Part shown: one piece after another, positions 10,566 through 21,460 of the stretch
How positions within the stretch are numbered: the stretch's first letter is position 1
Layout of the letters: every line of letters begins with the position of its first letter
Assembly (NCBI RefSeq): GCF_963082655.1
Contig: NC_081552.1
Location: 59,970,404-60,034,403, forward strand
DNA from: Stomoxys calcitrans
Lineage: Eukaryota; Arthropoda; Insecta; Diptera; Muscidae
Reading direction: 5' to 3'
Length of the DNA stretch: 64,000 bases
Notes under the pieces: generated by a model
The model's database searches: none
Told to the model about the DNA's origin: nothing
Seen by the model: the letters and a program-made list of their open reading frames with translations, nothing else
Translations under genes and position numbers: made by a program

Positions 10566-11624
10566 ACAAGTAAAAGCGTGCAAAGTTCGGCCGGGCCGAA
10601 TCTTATATACCCTCCACCATGGATCGCATTTGTGGAGTTTTTTTCCCGGCATCTCTTCTTAGGCAAAAAAGGATATAAGAAAAGATTTCGTCTGTTATTA
10701 GAGCGATATCAAGATATGGTCCGGCTTGGACCACAATAAAATTATATGTTGGAGACCTGTGTAAAATGTAAGCTAATTCGAATAAGAATTGTGCCCTTTT
10801 GGGGATCAAGAAAAAATAAGAATTGCACCGATTGGGGGCTCAAGAAGAAAAATAGAGAGATCGATTTATATGGGAGCTGTATCGGGCTATAGACCGATTC
10901 AGACCATAACAAATGCGTATATTGATGGTCATGAGAGGATACGTCGCACAAAATTTCAAGCAAATTGGATAATAATTGCGACTTCTAGAGGCTCAAAAAG
11001 TCAAAATCCCAGATCGGTTTATATGACAGCTATATCAGGTTATTAACCGATTTGAATCTTACTTGGCACAGTTGTTGATTATCATAACAAAACACGTCGT
11101 GCAAAATTTAATTTCAATCGGAAAATAATTGCGCATTGTAGAGGCTCAAGAAATCAAAACCCAATATCGGTTTATATAGCAGCTATATCAAAAGATGGAC
11201 CGATTCGAACCATACTCGGCACATTTGTTAAATATCATAACAAAACACGTCGTGCAAAATTTAATTTCAATAGGAAAAAAATTGCGCATTGTAGAGGCTC
11301 AAGAAATCAAAACCCAAGATCGGTTTATATGGCAGCTATATCAAAACATGGACCTATATAGCCCATTTACAATACCTACCGACCTACACTAATAAAAAGT
11401 ATTTGTGCAAAATTTCAAGCGGCTAGCTTTACTCCTTCGGAAGTTAGCGTGCTTTCGACAGACAGACGGACAGACGGACGGACAGACGGACGGACACACG
11501 GACGGACATGGCTAGATCGACATAAAATGTCGCGACGATCAAGAATATATATACTTTATGGGGTTTCGAGTAGTTACAAACAGGATGACGAAATTAGTAT
11601 ACCCTCCTATGGTGCTGGGATAAA
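10566..11624 (-). mobile_element. HINE-A, complete, minus orientation
   Basis: 3' end CAAGTAAAAGCGTGC at the left, stem-loop TTCGGCCGGGCCGAA, CCCTCCACCATGG, then repeat units, microsatellite (11459-11508), core TATATACTTTATGGGG and a decayed hairpin (CCTCCTATGGTGCTGGGATA). Near 10795-10840 a short stretch with GGGGATCAAGAA and GGGGGCTCAAGAA is repeated, a local duplication. Confidence 0.82.
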
Positions 11625-11655
11625 AAACTAAATAATTTTTCGCGTAGTGCTAATG

Positions 11656-11681
11656 TAGGCGCAGAGCGGGTCGGGTAAGCT
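11656..11681 (+). mobile_element. Decayed Helitron 3' tip
   Basis: TAGGCGCAGAGCGGGTCGGG then TAAGCT resembles the terminal block GGCGCAGCGGAGCGGGCCC...CAGCTAG with small deletions. It directly precedes the 5' TC of the next Helitron copy. Confidence 0.45.
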
Positions 11682-11685
11682 TCTA

Positions 11686-12292
11686 AAGGGTGATTTTTTT
11701 GAGGTTAGGATTTTCATGCATTAGTATTTGACAGATCACGTGGGATTTCAGACATGGTGTCAAAGAGAAAGATGCTCAGTATGCTTTGACATTTCATCAT
11801 GAATAGACTTACTAACGAGCAACGCTTGCAAATCATTGAATTTTATTACCAAAATCAGTGTTTGGTTCGAAATGTGTTCAAATTTTGACAAATTTTGTTC
11901 AGCGATGAGGCTCATTTCTGGTTGAATGGCTACGTAAATAAGCAAAATTGCCGCATTTGGAGTGAAGAGCAACCAGAAGCCGTTCAAGAACTGCCCATGC
12001 ATCCCGAAAAATTCACTGTTTGGTGTGGTTTGTACGCTGGTGGAATCATTGGACCGTATTTTTTCAAAGATGCTGTTGGACGCAACGTTACGGTGAATGA
12101 ACACATTTCGAACCGAACACAGATTTTGGTAATAAAATTCAATGATTTGCAAGCGTTGCTCGTTAGTAAGTCTATTCATGATGAAATGTCAAAGCATACT
12201 GAGCATCTTTCTCTTTGACACCATGTCTGAAATCCCACGTGATCTGTCAAATACTAATGCATGAAAATCCTAACCTCAAAAAAATCTCCCTT
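11686..12292 (+). mobile_element. Fold-back Tc1/mariner-type element (607 bp, 195-bp arms)
   Basis: Ends AAGGGTGATTTTTTTGAGG and complement of AAGGGAGATTTTTTTGAGG, flanked by TA (11684-11685, 12293-12294). The arms 11686-11880 and 12098-12292 are inverted copies of 195 bp with about three mismatches. Each arm carries the untranslated leader and the first ~27 codons of the transposase, so the right arm is a copy of the 5' end rather than the native 3' end. Between them lies a piece of transposase reading forward. This is an abortive or snap-back rearrangement that can still present two 5' ends. Confidence 0.88.
11799..12100 (+). pseudogene. Tc1/mariner-superfamily transposase fragment
   Basis: An ATG at 11799 opens MNRLTNEQRLQIIEFYYQNQ, ending at TGA 11886-11888. 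A second piece from 11898 reads FSDEAHFWLNGYVNKQNC, SEEQPEAVQELPMHPEKF, TVWCGLYAGGIIGPYFFKDA, GRNVTVNE. FSDEAHF carries the first catalytic Asp; the second and third are absent because the right arm follows. About 130-150 residues between the N-terminus and the first Asp are deleted. A similar junction may exist in the copy at 41440-42790. Family likely the DDxD group with FSDEAHFWLNG; finer naming is uncertain. Confidence 0.85.
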
Positions 12293-12351
12293 TATTATAT
12301 AAAAATTAATTTGTTGCGCTTTGTTTGTTTGTTTGTTCTGAATAGACTGAA

Positions 12352-13467
12352 CAAGTAAAAGCGTGCTAAGTTCGGCCGTGCCGAATCTTATATACCCTCC
12401 ACCATGGATCGCATTTGTCGAGTTCTTTTCCCGGCATCTCTTCTTAGGCAAAAAAAAAAAGGATATAAGAAAAGATTTGCTCTTCTATTAGAGCGATATC
12501 AAGATATTTTCCGGTTTGGACCACAATTAAATTATATGTTGGAGACCTGTGTAAAATGTCAGCCAATTCGAATAAGAATTGCGCTCTTTGTGGGCTCAAG
12601 AAGTAAAATAGAGAGATCGATTTATATGGGAGCTGTATCGGGCTATAGACTGATTCAGACTATAATAAACACGTATGTTAATGGTCATGAGAAAATCTGC
12701 GTATAAAATTTCAGGCAAAGCGGATAATAATTGCGACCTCTAGAGGCTCAAGAAGTCAAGATCCCAGATCGGTTTATATGGCCGCTATATCAGGTTATGA
12801 ACCGATTTGAACCATATTTGGCACAGTTGTTGGATATCATAACAAAATACTACGTGCCAAAATTCATTCAAATTGGATAAGAATTGCGCCCTCTAGAGGC
12901 TGAAGAAGTCAAGACCCAAGATCGGTTTATATGATAGCTATATAAGGTTATGAACCGATTTAAACCATACTTGGCACAGTTGTTGGATATCGTAACAAAA
13001 CACGTCGTACAAAATTTCATTCCAATCGGATAAGAATTGCGCACTCTAGAGGCTCAAGAAGTCAAGACCCCAGATCGGTTTATATGGCAGCTATATGAGG
13101 TTATAAACCGATTTGAACCATACTTGGCACAATTGTTGGATATTATAGCAAAACACGTCGTGCAAAATTTCATTCCAATCGGATAAGAATTGCGTACTCT
13201 AGAGGCTCAAGAAGTCAAGACCCAAGATCGGTTTATATGGCAGCTATATCAGGTTATGAACCGATATAACTCCTTCGGAAGTTAGCGTGCTTTCGACAGA
13301 CAGACGGTCGGACGGACGGACAGACGGACGGACATGGCTAGATCGACATAAAATTTCACGACGATCAAGAATATATATAATTTATTGGGTCTCAGACGAA
13401 TATTTCGAGTAGTTACAGTCAGAATGACGAAATTAGTATACCCCCCATCTTATGGTGGAGGAAATAA
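12352..13467 (-). mobile_element. HINE-A, complete, minus orientation, inside a Helitron
   Basis: Stem-loop near 12374 reads TTCGGCCGTGCCGAA. Then CCCTCCACCATGG, GGCAAAAAAAAAAGGATATAAG, four repeat units (152-153 bp apart at 12859, 13011, 13164), microsatellite near 13300-13332, core, and hairpin CCCCCCATCTTATGGTGGAG. It lies in the A-run of GACTGAAAAACGG, which is uninterrupted at the sister Helitron (7785). Confidence 0.85.
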
Positions 13468-13682
13468 AAACGGATCAACCGATTCTCATGACATTTTTAC
13501 AGATGGTAGTGTTTAACCCTCGCTGAAAATAGGTTACTTCATTTTGTGATATCCGCGAGTTTGGCGGACCTTCCCCCTAACCACAATTTTCAAAAACGCT
13601 AGATCTCGGAGATGGGTGCATCGATTTAAGTTAAAATTTGCATGCCACCTTACGGTATTTCAGAAACACAAAAAAATATATA

Positions 13683-13720
13683 ACAAGTAACAGCGTACTA
13701 AGTTAGCCCGTGTCGATTAG
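13683..13720 (-). mobile_element. HINE 3' tip remnant
   Basis: ACAAGTAACAGCGTACTAAG then TTAGCCCGTGTCGA resembles a decayed HINE-A 3' end (stem-loop degraded). Only about 40 bp remain within Helitron sequence. Confidence 0.45.
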
Positions 13721-14048
13721 ACCCCAAGACTCGGTGGGCCCGCCCCACCCCTAAAATCCGCTTCAAAAATAGCATGTTTACCGATTGGGGCATATAGGCT
13801 GATCGGGACAGTTTGGAACTTATTCCAAGGGGACAGTTTTGATATATTTCCAAAATTATGCATCAAGTGAGCATGTACGCAGAACGGGACAGATGGGACT
13901 CAAACGAATGGTACAATATGAAAAATATTATAAAAATTTGGGTCAATACTGTCCTACCCCAAAATTATACGCCAAATGGACATGAACACCAAACTGGACA
14001 ACAGGATTAAAATGAAAGTCATTTAAGAGTTAAATACGAATATAAATA

Positions 14049-15454
14049 TTGGGTTGCCCAAAAAGTAATTGCGGATTTTTTAAAAGAAAGTAAATGTATT
14101 TTTAATAAAACTTAGAATGAACTTTAATCAAATATACTTTTTATACCCTCCACCATAGGATGGGGGGTATACTAATTTCGTCATTCTGTTTGTAACTACT
14201 CGAAATATTCGTCTGAGACCCCATAAACTATATACATTCTTGATCGTCGCGAAATTTTATGTCGATCTAGCCATGTCCGTCCGTCCGTCTGTCTGTCGAA
14301 AGCACGCTAACTTCCGAAGGAGTAGAGCTAGCCGCTTGAAATTTTGCACAAATACTTCTTATTAGTGTAAGTCAGTTGGTATTGTAAATCGGCTATTTCG
14401 GTCCATGTTTTGATATAGCTGCCATATAAACCGATCTTGGGTCTTGACTTCTTGAACCTCTAGAAGGCGCAAATCTTATCCGACTTGAATGAAATTTTGC
14501 ACGACGTGTTTTGTTATAATATCCAACAACTGTGCCAAGTATGGTTCAAATCGGTTGATAATCTGGTATAGCTGTCATATAAACCGATCTGGGGTCTTGA
14601 TTTCTTAAGCCTCTAGAGGGCGCAATTATCTTACGATTTAACTGAAATTTTGCATGTAGTGTTTTGGTATTACTTTCAACAACTGTGCTAAGTATGATTC
14701 AAATCGGTTTATAATCTGGTATAGCTGTCATATAAACCGATCTTGGATCTTGACTTCTTGAGCCAATTGAGGGCGCAATTCTTATCCGATTTGGCTGAAA
14801 TTTTGCATGAGTTGTTTTGTTATAACTTCCAATAACTGTGCTAAGTATGGCGTAAATCGATATAGAACCTGATATAGCTGCCATATAAACCGATCTGGGA
14901 TCTTGACTTCTTGAACCTCTAGAGGGCGCAATTCTCATCCGATTTGGCTGAAATTTTGTACAATGGCTTCTCTCATGACATACGTGTCTAGTATGGTCTG
15001 AATCGATCAATAGCTTGATACAGCTCTTATATAAACCTATCTCCCGATTTTGCTTCTTGAGCCCCTACAACGCGCAAATCTTATCCGAATGAACTGAAAT
15101 ATTACACAATGAATTCGACAATGTCAATCAGCATTCATTTATGGTCCGAATCGGACTATAACTTGATATAGCTCCAATATGATAACAGTTCTTATTCAAT
15201 ATTCTATGTTTGTCTACAAAGAGATACCGCGCATAGAACTCGACAAATGCGATCAATGGTGGAGGGTATATAAGATTCGGCCCGGCCGAACTTAGCACGC
15301 TCTTACTTGTTTTACACTTTTTTTCTAAAGCAAGCTAAAAGTAACAGCTGATAACTGACGGAAGAAAGAATGCAATCACAGAGTCACAAGCTGTGAAAAA
15401 ATTTTTCCACGCCAACAATGTGAAAAATCCGCAATTACTTTTTGGGCAACCCAA
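14049..15454. mobile_element. mariner-derived miniature, split by a HINE-A
   Basis: TTGGGTTGCCCAAAAAGTAA at 14049 and its complement ending at 15454, flanked by TA (14047-14048, 15455-15456). Removing the HINE leaves about 230 bp: 3' subterminal sequence (AACTTTAATCAAATATAC) joined to 5' subterminal sequence (TTTCTAAAGCAAGCTAAAAG), in reverse orientation to the mariner at 1123. It is an internal-deletion derivative and matches the miniature at 48704-48930. It encodes nothing. Confidence 0.88.
14142..15311 (+). mobile_element. HINE-A, complete, plus orientation, inside a mariner miniature
   Basis: Hairpin ATACCCTCCACCATAGGATG at the left, core TTGATCGTCGCGAAATTTT, short GTCC block (14277-14298), four diverged repeat units, subterminal GGTGGAGGGTATATAA, stem-loop TTCGGCCCGGCCGAAC and end CTCTTACTTGTTTT. 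The host T-run at 25250 (complement) gives the empty site, showing insertion within TTTTTTT. Confidence 0.88.
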
Positions 15455-15499
15455 TAATTTTCAAATTTGTACCAAGTCAAAAGGGGGTACAAACATTTA

Positions 15500-15530
15500 T
15501 GGGTGCAGTGAAGCACACAGGGACAGCTAG
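15500..15530 (+). mobile_element. Possible Helitron 3' tip
   Basis: GTGAAGCACACAGGGACAGCTAG followed by T has the CTAG/T form of a Helitron end but differs from the GCGCAGCGG type at 10405. HINE sequence resumes at the next base. Confidence 0.4.
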
Positions 15531-15840
15531 TAATCTTATATACCCTCAACCATGGATCGCATTTGTCAAATTCTTTGACCGGAATCTCTTTCGAGGCAAA
15601 CAAAGGATCATGGATTGGACTTGCTATGCTATTGGAGCTATATCAGGTTATGAACCGTTTCAAGCCATACCTATCTTGAATGTTGGAGACCATAGAAGAT
15701 GACACTATGTAAAATTGCAACCAAATCGTATAAGAATTGCCTCCTATAGGCGCTCAAGAAGTAATATCGGGGGATCGTTTTATTTGGGAGTTATATTAAG
15801 TTATGGAGCGATTCAGACCCTATTTTACACGTTTCTTACA
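15531..15840 (-). mobile_element. HINE-A remnant, minus orientation
   Basis: TAATCTTATATACCCTCAACC then ATGGATCGCATTTGTC, GGAATCTCTTTCGAGGCAAA, followed by array words. It lacks its terminal stem-loop; the missing ~30 bp matches 7664-7694. Confidence 0.7.
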
Positions 15841-15966
15841 GGATTTTTTGAGCAGCAGAAATTCTTTAATCAAATCTCTGCCTGACATTTTTTGTGATTA
15901 AGAGAGCATAACAAGCCGATTCCGGGTTTAGGAGTATGACCATTATGCCTTGTATCGGATTATAAT
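15841..15966. other. Short unassigned spacer
   Basis: No family motif recognised. Confidence 0.4.
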
Positions 15967-16105
15967 CAGCACCATCTTTATACCCTACACCACCACTGTA
16001 TTAAAACTTTTTGCATTTGGTTGCAACGTTAAGTATCGCATCCTGATTCGATTTAGCTATGTTTGTCTGTCTGTCCATGAATTCTTGTAATTAAGGTACA
16101 GGTCG
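15967..16105 (+). mobile_element. HINE-D 5' fragment
   Basis: TTTATACCCTACACCACCAC then a decayed core (GATTCGATTTAGCTATG and TTTGTCTGTCTGTCCATGA). The same start is seen at 41530. It breaks into a transposase relic. Confidence 0.6.
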
Positions 16106-16560
16106 CATTTGTTGTCTTGTCGGTAAATTTTGCGCAAGTGCGGTTTCTGGGCCTACGGCGTCATTGGGCCGCACTTCTTCCGTGATGATCAAAACCGGCA
16201 TGTTACTGTGAATGCAAATAGCTACCTTTCAATGATAACAAAATATTTTTGGCTTCCAACAGGACGGCGGTACAAGCCACACAGGGAATGTCACAATCAG
16301 TTTATTGGAAACAAAGTTTGGATATCGCGTTATCGCACAAAATGGTCCAATCGATTGACTGCCTCGGTCGTGATATTTGACGCCCTAATACTATTTATTG
16401 TGGGCAATGGATGAACTTTGAACAAATGTCGATCGCGAAATTGTAGCAGTATCGGCTTATTTATGCTTGACAACTGTCGAAAATTGGTTTCAGCGTCTAG
16501 ACTTCTGCAAACGTGCCTGTAGTGGCCACGCAAAAAAAAATTGAGTTCCATACATAATGG
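16106..16560 (+). pseudogene. Tc1/mariner-type transposase relic A
   Basis: One frame reads CGFWAYGVIGPHFFRDDQNR, HVTVNANSYLSMITKYF; the next reads FGFQQDGGTSHTGNVTISLL, ETKFGYRVI and NGPID. The QQDGGTSHT box carries the second catalytic Asp. Later frames encode a C-terminus like that of relic B (ENWFQRLDFCK-type). The first catalytic Asp region is missing, and stops and frameshifts are frequent. Both relics are followed by a HINE-B at nearly the same point. Confidence 0.82.
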
Positions 16561-16612
16561 CATCGTAAAAGACGTTCATTGATATCCACAAACGTTTTTG
16601 TTGTATTTAAAC

Positions 16613-17300
16613 CAAGTAAAGTAGTGTTAAGTTCGGCGTGGCCGAAATTTTGAAACCCACCAACATGGATTCTGCGTAAAATTTACACAAAATAAAATTA
16701 ATAGAAAGCATAATTTTACTCTACGTACCAAATTTCTACCAAACCTGGCAAAAATGAAGGAACCAAATATGAATAATCGACAGGAACCGGATAAGGATAA
16801 TCGAGAGATTGGTTGACATGAGAGCTACATCAGGTTAAAAGCAGATTTCGACCGCACTTGGCACAGTTGTTGAAAATCGCAACAGAGCACTACATGCAAA
16901 ACTTTAGCCAAATCGGACAAAAATTACGGACTGCAGGGGTTCTAGATTTCAAATCGGGAGATTGGGTTATAGGGGAGCTATGTCAGGTTTAAGATCGATT
17001 TCAACCACACTTAACACAGTTGTTGGAAGTCGTAACAAAACACTGTATTAGGTTGTAAACCGATTCAAATAATTAGCACATCTATTAAGTGTCATAGAAA
17101 ACTTCAAAGTACTAAATTTCAGCCAAATCGGAGAAGAATTACGCTCTTTAGAGACTCAAGAATTATAATCAGGAGATCGGTTGAAATGGGAGCTTAACTA
17201 AATACGAACCGTTATGGCCCTATTACAATCGCTACCGACCTATATTAGTAAAAAGTATTTGTGCAAAATTTCAAGCGCCTAGCTTCCCTCCTTCGAAATC
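16613..17300 (-). mobile_element. HINE-B, 3' two-thirds, minus orientation
   Basis: CAAGTAAAGTAGTGTTAAG, stem-loop TTCGGCGTGGCCGAA, CCCACCAACATGGATTCTGC, then array words (AACTTTAGCCAAATCGGAC, TTGGCACAGTTGTTG). It ends near AATTTCAAGCGCCTAGCTTC without core or hairpin, so the 5' end is lost. Confidence 0.78.
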
Positions 17301-18515
17301 GATCATTGATATTATGTAATCGAGCATTGATATAAGTACAATTACGTCCCATTCGAATATAAGACACTTTCTTGCGTAATGTACGAAAGTTTCATATCCA
17401 AAGTCAACGAGAAAATCAACTTTAGCCCTGGGAATCCGCCATTTATTCACACTTCACCAAATCCCGAAAAAGACTATACCATCTTTTGGTGAACTTTTGA
17501 ACGACAAGTTTACCTGTGTTTACTGGGACATAGTTCACAGCGGCCAGCTTCTATCACAGAAATTGTTTTTTCTCACTCACAGAGAATTGAAAAGACTGTG
17601 TTAGATTTATTTTCTAGTATATGTTTATTGAAACAGCAGTTCTTAAAATAGCCACTTTGGTTATTGGCTTGTTCTAATGCATTGGTGACGTGATTGGGAC
17701 TTGAGGAGGTTAGGAACACTTTGAACAGCAGATATGCCAAGGGCCGGGTTCGGATCTGTGTCTCCATGCCTGTCGGACTCTGAACAGTATACTTGTGCCG
17801 CGTCACTCATGGCGTGATGGAGACACTAGACTACCATAAGGTTGGTGTGGACGTATATAACGAACGCCTGAATAATGGCTCAAAAACTGCTTTGTTAGAG
17901 GGAAATCGAGTAAGACGCTGGCTACCATAGCCACAGTGACGTGATTCACTTGGGGTGCTTTGGCACTGTATTAGGGGTTTCTGTACTTGAGGAACACCGC
18001 ACTAAACACTGGCGGCTACATTAAGTCAGAAACTCTTTTAAAAAGGCTCAACAAACACTGCACTAGTTTCAACTTTCATTTACCTTGGTATTGTCACGGC
18101 TGCACTTATCACTTAAGTCCCCATTCCTGGTTGAAGCCTTCATATAACTATCAGAACGGATAGTAAGTCCGCAATCAGGGCTATAGCAACCAGAACTGAG
18201 AGATCACGGACGCTTTGGATTGTAAGAAGACGATTACCGCCTTCTCTGACCATGCAGATTCTCTCGCATGGTTTCCGTGCAGGGTCATAACGAAGTGATA
18301 GGAAAAATGAAATGGCAGGCGAATTGGCCGCAAGGCCAGGTGATTGCCATCAGCAAACTTGGTGAATCCCAAACCTTTCGGTCTAAGGACGAACGCTAGC
18401 GATTTTGATTGCAAATGGGACCAGATTTAAATACAGCTCAAATATACAGGGTTTTTTTCAGGGGCGCTACAAAAGTAGACGGATAGGAATATCAAACGAC
18501 GCCATATTTTTGCCG
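17301..18515. other. 1.2 kb of unassigned, less repetitive DNA
   Basis: Unlike its surroundings it has no HINE or Helitron words and is richer in GC. Short minus-strand open frames (17573-17806, 18181-18414) have no motif I recognise. No convincing long terminal repeats or splice-bounded exons are seen. It may be a diverged retroelement piece or unique DNA. Confidence 0.45.
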
Positions 18516-18519
18516 TTTT

Positions 18520-19995
18520 TATACCCTCCACCATAAGATGGGGGGTATACTAATTTCGTCATTCTGATTGTAACTACTCGAAATATTCGTCTGAGACCCC
18601 ATAAATTATATATATTCTTGATCGTCGTGAAATTTTATGTCGATCTAGCCATGTCCGTCCGTCTGTCCGTCCGTCCATCTGTCTTTGAAAGCACGCTAAC
18701 TTCCCAAGGAGTAAAGCTAGCCGCTTGAAATTTTGCACAAATACTTCTTATTAGTGTAGGTCGGTTGGTATTGTAAATGGGCCATATCGGTCCGTGTTTT
18801 GATATAGCTGCTATATAAACCGATCTTGGGTCTTGACTTCTTGAGCCTCTAGAGTGCGCAATTCTTATCCGATTGAAATGAAATTTTGAATGACGTGTTT
18901 TGCTATAATTTCCAACAACTGTGGCAAGTATGGTTCAAATCGGTCCATAACCTGATATAGCTGCCATATAAACCGATCTTGGGTCTTGACTTCTTGAGCC
19001 TCTAAAGTGCGCAATTCTTATCCGATTGGAATGAAATTTTGCACGACGTGTTTTGTTATGATATCCAACAACTGTACCAAGTATAGTTCAAATCGGTCCA
19101 TAACCTGATATAGCTGCCATATAAACCGATCTTGGATCTTGACTTCTTGAGTCTCTAGAGTGCGCAATTCTTATCCGATTGGAATGAAATTTTGCACGAC
19201 GTGTTTTGTTATGATACCCAACAACTGTGCCAAGTATGGTTTAAATCGGTCCATATCCTGATATAGCTGCCATATAAGCCGATCTTGGGTCTTGACTTCT
19301 TGAGCCTCTAGAGGGCACAATTCTTATCCGATTTGAATGAGTTTTTGCACGAACTATTTCGTCATGATATCCAACAACTGTGCCAAGTATGGTTGAAATC
19401 GGTCCATAACCTGATATAGCTGTCATATAAACAGATCTGGGGATTTGACTTCTTGAGCTTCTAGAGGGCGCAATTCCTATCCGATCTGGCTGAAATTTTG
19501 CATGACGTATTTTATTTTTACTTTCAACAACTGTGTCAAATAAGGTTCAAATCGGTTCATAACCTGATATAGCTGCCATATAAACCGATCTGGGATCTTA
19601 ACTTCTTGACCCCTAGAGGTCGCAATTATTATCCGATATGCCTGAAATTTTGTACGACGGATCCTCTCATGACCATCAACAAACGTGTTTATTATGGTCT
19701 GAATCGGTCTATAGCCCGATACAGATCCCATATAAATCGTTCTCTCTATTTTACTTCGTGAGCCCCAATGGGCGCAATTCTTATACGAATTGGCTGAAAT
19801 TTTACACAGGTCTCCAACATATAATTTAATTGTGGTCCGAACCGGACCATATCTTGATATCGTTTTAATAGCAGAGCAACTCTTTTCTTATATCCTTTTT
19901 TGCCTAAGAAGAGATGCCGGGAAAAGAACTCGACAAATGCGATCCATGGGTATATAAGATTCGGCCCGGCCGAATTTAGCATGCTTTTACTTGTT
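18520..19995 (+). mobile_element. HINE-A, complete, first of a head-to-tail trio
   Basis: Hairpin ATACCCTCCACCATAAGATG, core, GTCC block (18651-18684), about five repeat units, the fixed 3' region (ACGACGGATCCTCTCATGACC, AGATGCCGGGAAAAGA), then GTATATAAG, stem-loop TTCGGCCCGGCCGAA and CTTTTACTTGTT. A small deletion removes TGGAGG of the subterminal repeat (ATCCATGGGTATATAAG). The next element starts in the shared T-run. Confidence 0.9.
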
Positions 19996-20129
19996 TTTAT
20001 ACCCTCCACCATAAGATGGGGGGTATACTAATTTCGTCATTCTGTTTGTAACTACTCGAAATATTCGTCTGAGACCCCATAAAGTATATATATTCTTGAT
20101 CGTCGTGACATTTTATGTCGATCTAGCCA

Positions 20130-20213
20130 TGTCCGTCCGTCTGTCCGTCCGTCCGTCCGTCCGTCCGTCCGTCCGTCCGTCCGTCCGTCCGTCCGTCCGT
20201 CCGTCTGTCTGTC
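20130..20213 (+). repeat. (GTCC)n microsatellite
   Basis: About 84 bp of GTCC with a few GTCT units, directly after CTAGCCAT in the HINE core. Minus-strand frames here are RTDG repeats, not genes. Confidence 0.95.
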
Positions 20214-20388
20214 GAAAGCACGCTAACTTCCGAAGGAGTAAAGCTAGCCGCTTGAAATTTTGCACAAATACTTCTTATTAGTGTAGGTCGGTTGGTATTG
20301 TAAATGGGCCATATCGGTCCATGTTTTGATATACCTGCCATATAAACCGATCTTGGGTCTTGACTTCTTGAGCCTCTAGAGTGCGCAA

Positions 20389-21460
20389 TTCTTATCCGAT
20401 TGGGATAAAATTTTGCACGACGTGTTTTGTTATGATATCCAACAACTGTGTCAAGTATGGTTCAAATCGGTTCATAACCTGATATAGTTGTCATATAAAC
20501 AGGTCTTGGGTCTTGACTTCTTGAGCCTCTAGAGTGTGCAATTCTTACCCGATTGGAATGAAAATTTGCACGACGTTTTCTATTTTGATATCCAATTACT
20601 GTGCCAAGTATGGTTCAAATCGGTTCATAACCTGATATAGCTGCCATATAAACCGATCTTGGGTCTTGAATTCTTGAGCCTCTAGCGTGCGCAATTCTTA
20701 TCCGCTCAGAATGAAATTTTGCACGACGTGTTTTGTTATGATATCCAACAACTGTGCCAAGTATGGTTCAAATCGGTTCATAACCTGATATAGCTACCAT
20801 ATAAACCGATCTTGGGTCTTGACTTCTTGAGCCTCTAGAGTGCGCAATTCTTATCCGATTGGAATGAAATTTTGCACGACGTGTTTTGTTATTATTGCCA
20901 ACAACTGTGTCAAGTATGGTTCAAATCGGTTCATAACCTGATATAGCTGCCATATAAACCGATCTTGGGTCTTGACTTCTTGAGCCTCTAGAGTGCGCAA
21001 TTCTTATGCGATTGGAATGAAATTTTGCACGACGTGTTTTGTTATTATTTCCAACAACTGTGCCAAGTATGGTTCAAATCGGTCCATAACCTGATATAGC
21101 TGCCATATAAACCGATCTTGGGTCTTGACTTCTTGAGCCTCTAGGGGGCGCAATTCTTATCCGAATGGAATGGAATTTCGCACGACGTCTTTTGTTATGA
21201 TACCCAACAACTATGCCAAGTATGGTTTAAATCGGTCCATAACCAGATATAGCTGCCATATAAACCGATCTTGGGTCTTGACTTCTTGAGCCTCTAGAGG
21301 GCACAATTCTTATCCGATTTGAATGAATTTTTGCACGAAGTATTTCGTTATGATATCCAACAACTGTGCCAAGTATGGTTGAAATCGGTCCTTAACCTGT
21401 GATATAAACAGATCTGGGGATTTGACTTCTTGAGCTTCTAGAGGGCGCAATTCCTATCCG
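20389..21460 (+). repeat. 153-bp tandem array
   Basis: About seven units: GCAATTCTTATCCGATTGGA, TGAAATTTTGCACGACGTG, TTTTGTTATGATATCC, AACAACTGTGCCAAGTATGG, TTCAAATCGGTTCATAACC, TGATATAGCTGCCATATAAA, CCGATCTTGGGTCTTGACTT, CTTGAGCCTCTAGAGTGC. Six consecutive intervals are exactly 153 bp. Confidence 0.93.

Larger units (their letters stand above)
11682..14048 (+). mobile_element. Helitron 5' portion with two nested insertions
   Basis: With insertions removed it starts TCTATTATATAAAAATTAAT and continues TTGTTGCGCTTTGTTTGTTTG, TGAATAGACTGAAAAACGG, matching the Helitron start at 7695. The fold-back element sits at its fourth base and a HINE-A in the AAAAA run. After 13470 it continues with TTTTTACAGATGGTAGTG, CAGATCTCGGAGATGGGTGC-like sequence and GCATGTTTACCGATTGGGG. 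The 5' TC is preceded by T rather than A, so the edge is less certain. A possible 3' end is CTAG at 15527-15530. Confidence 0.65.

Noticed and set aside
14220..14240. TATATATTCTT next to CATAAAG as a promoter
   Set aside because: It is part of the conserved element core found in every HINE; no coding sequence follows it.
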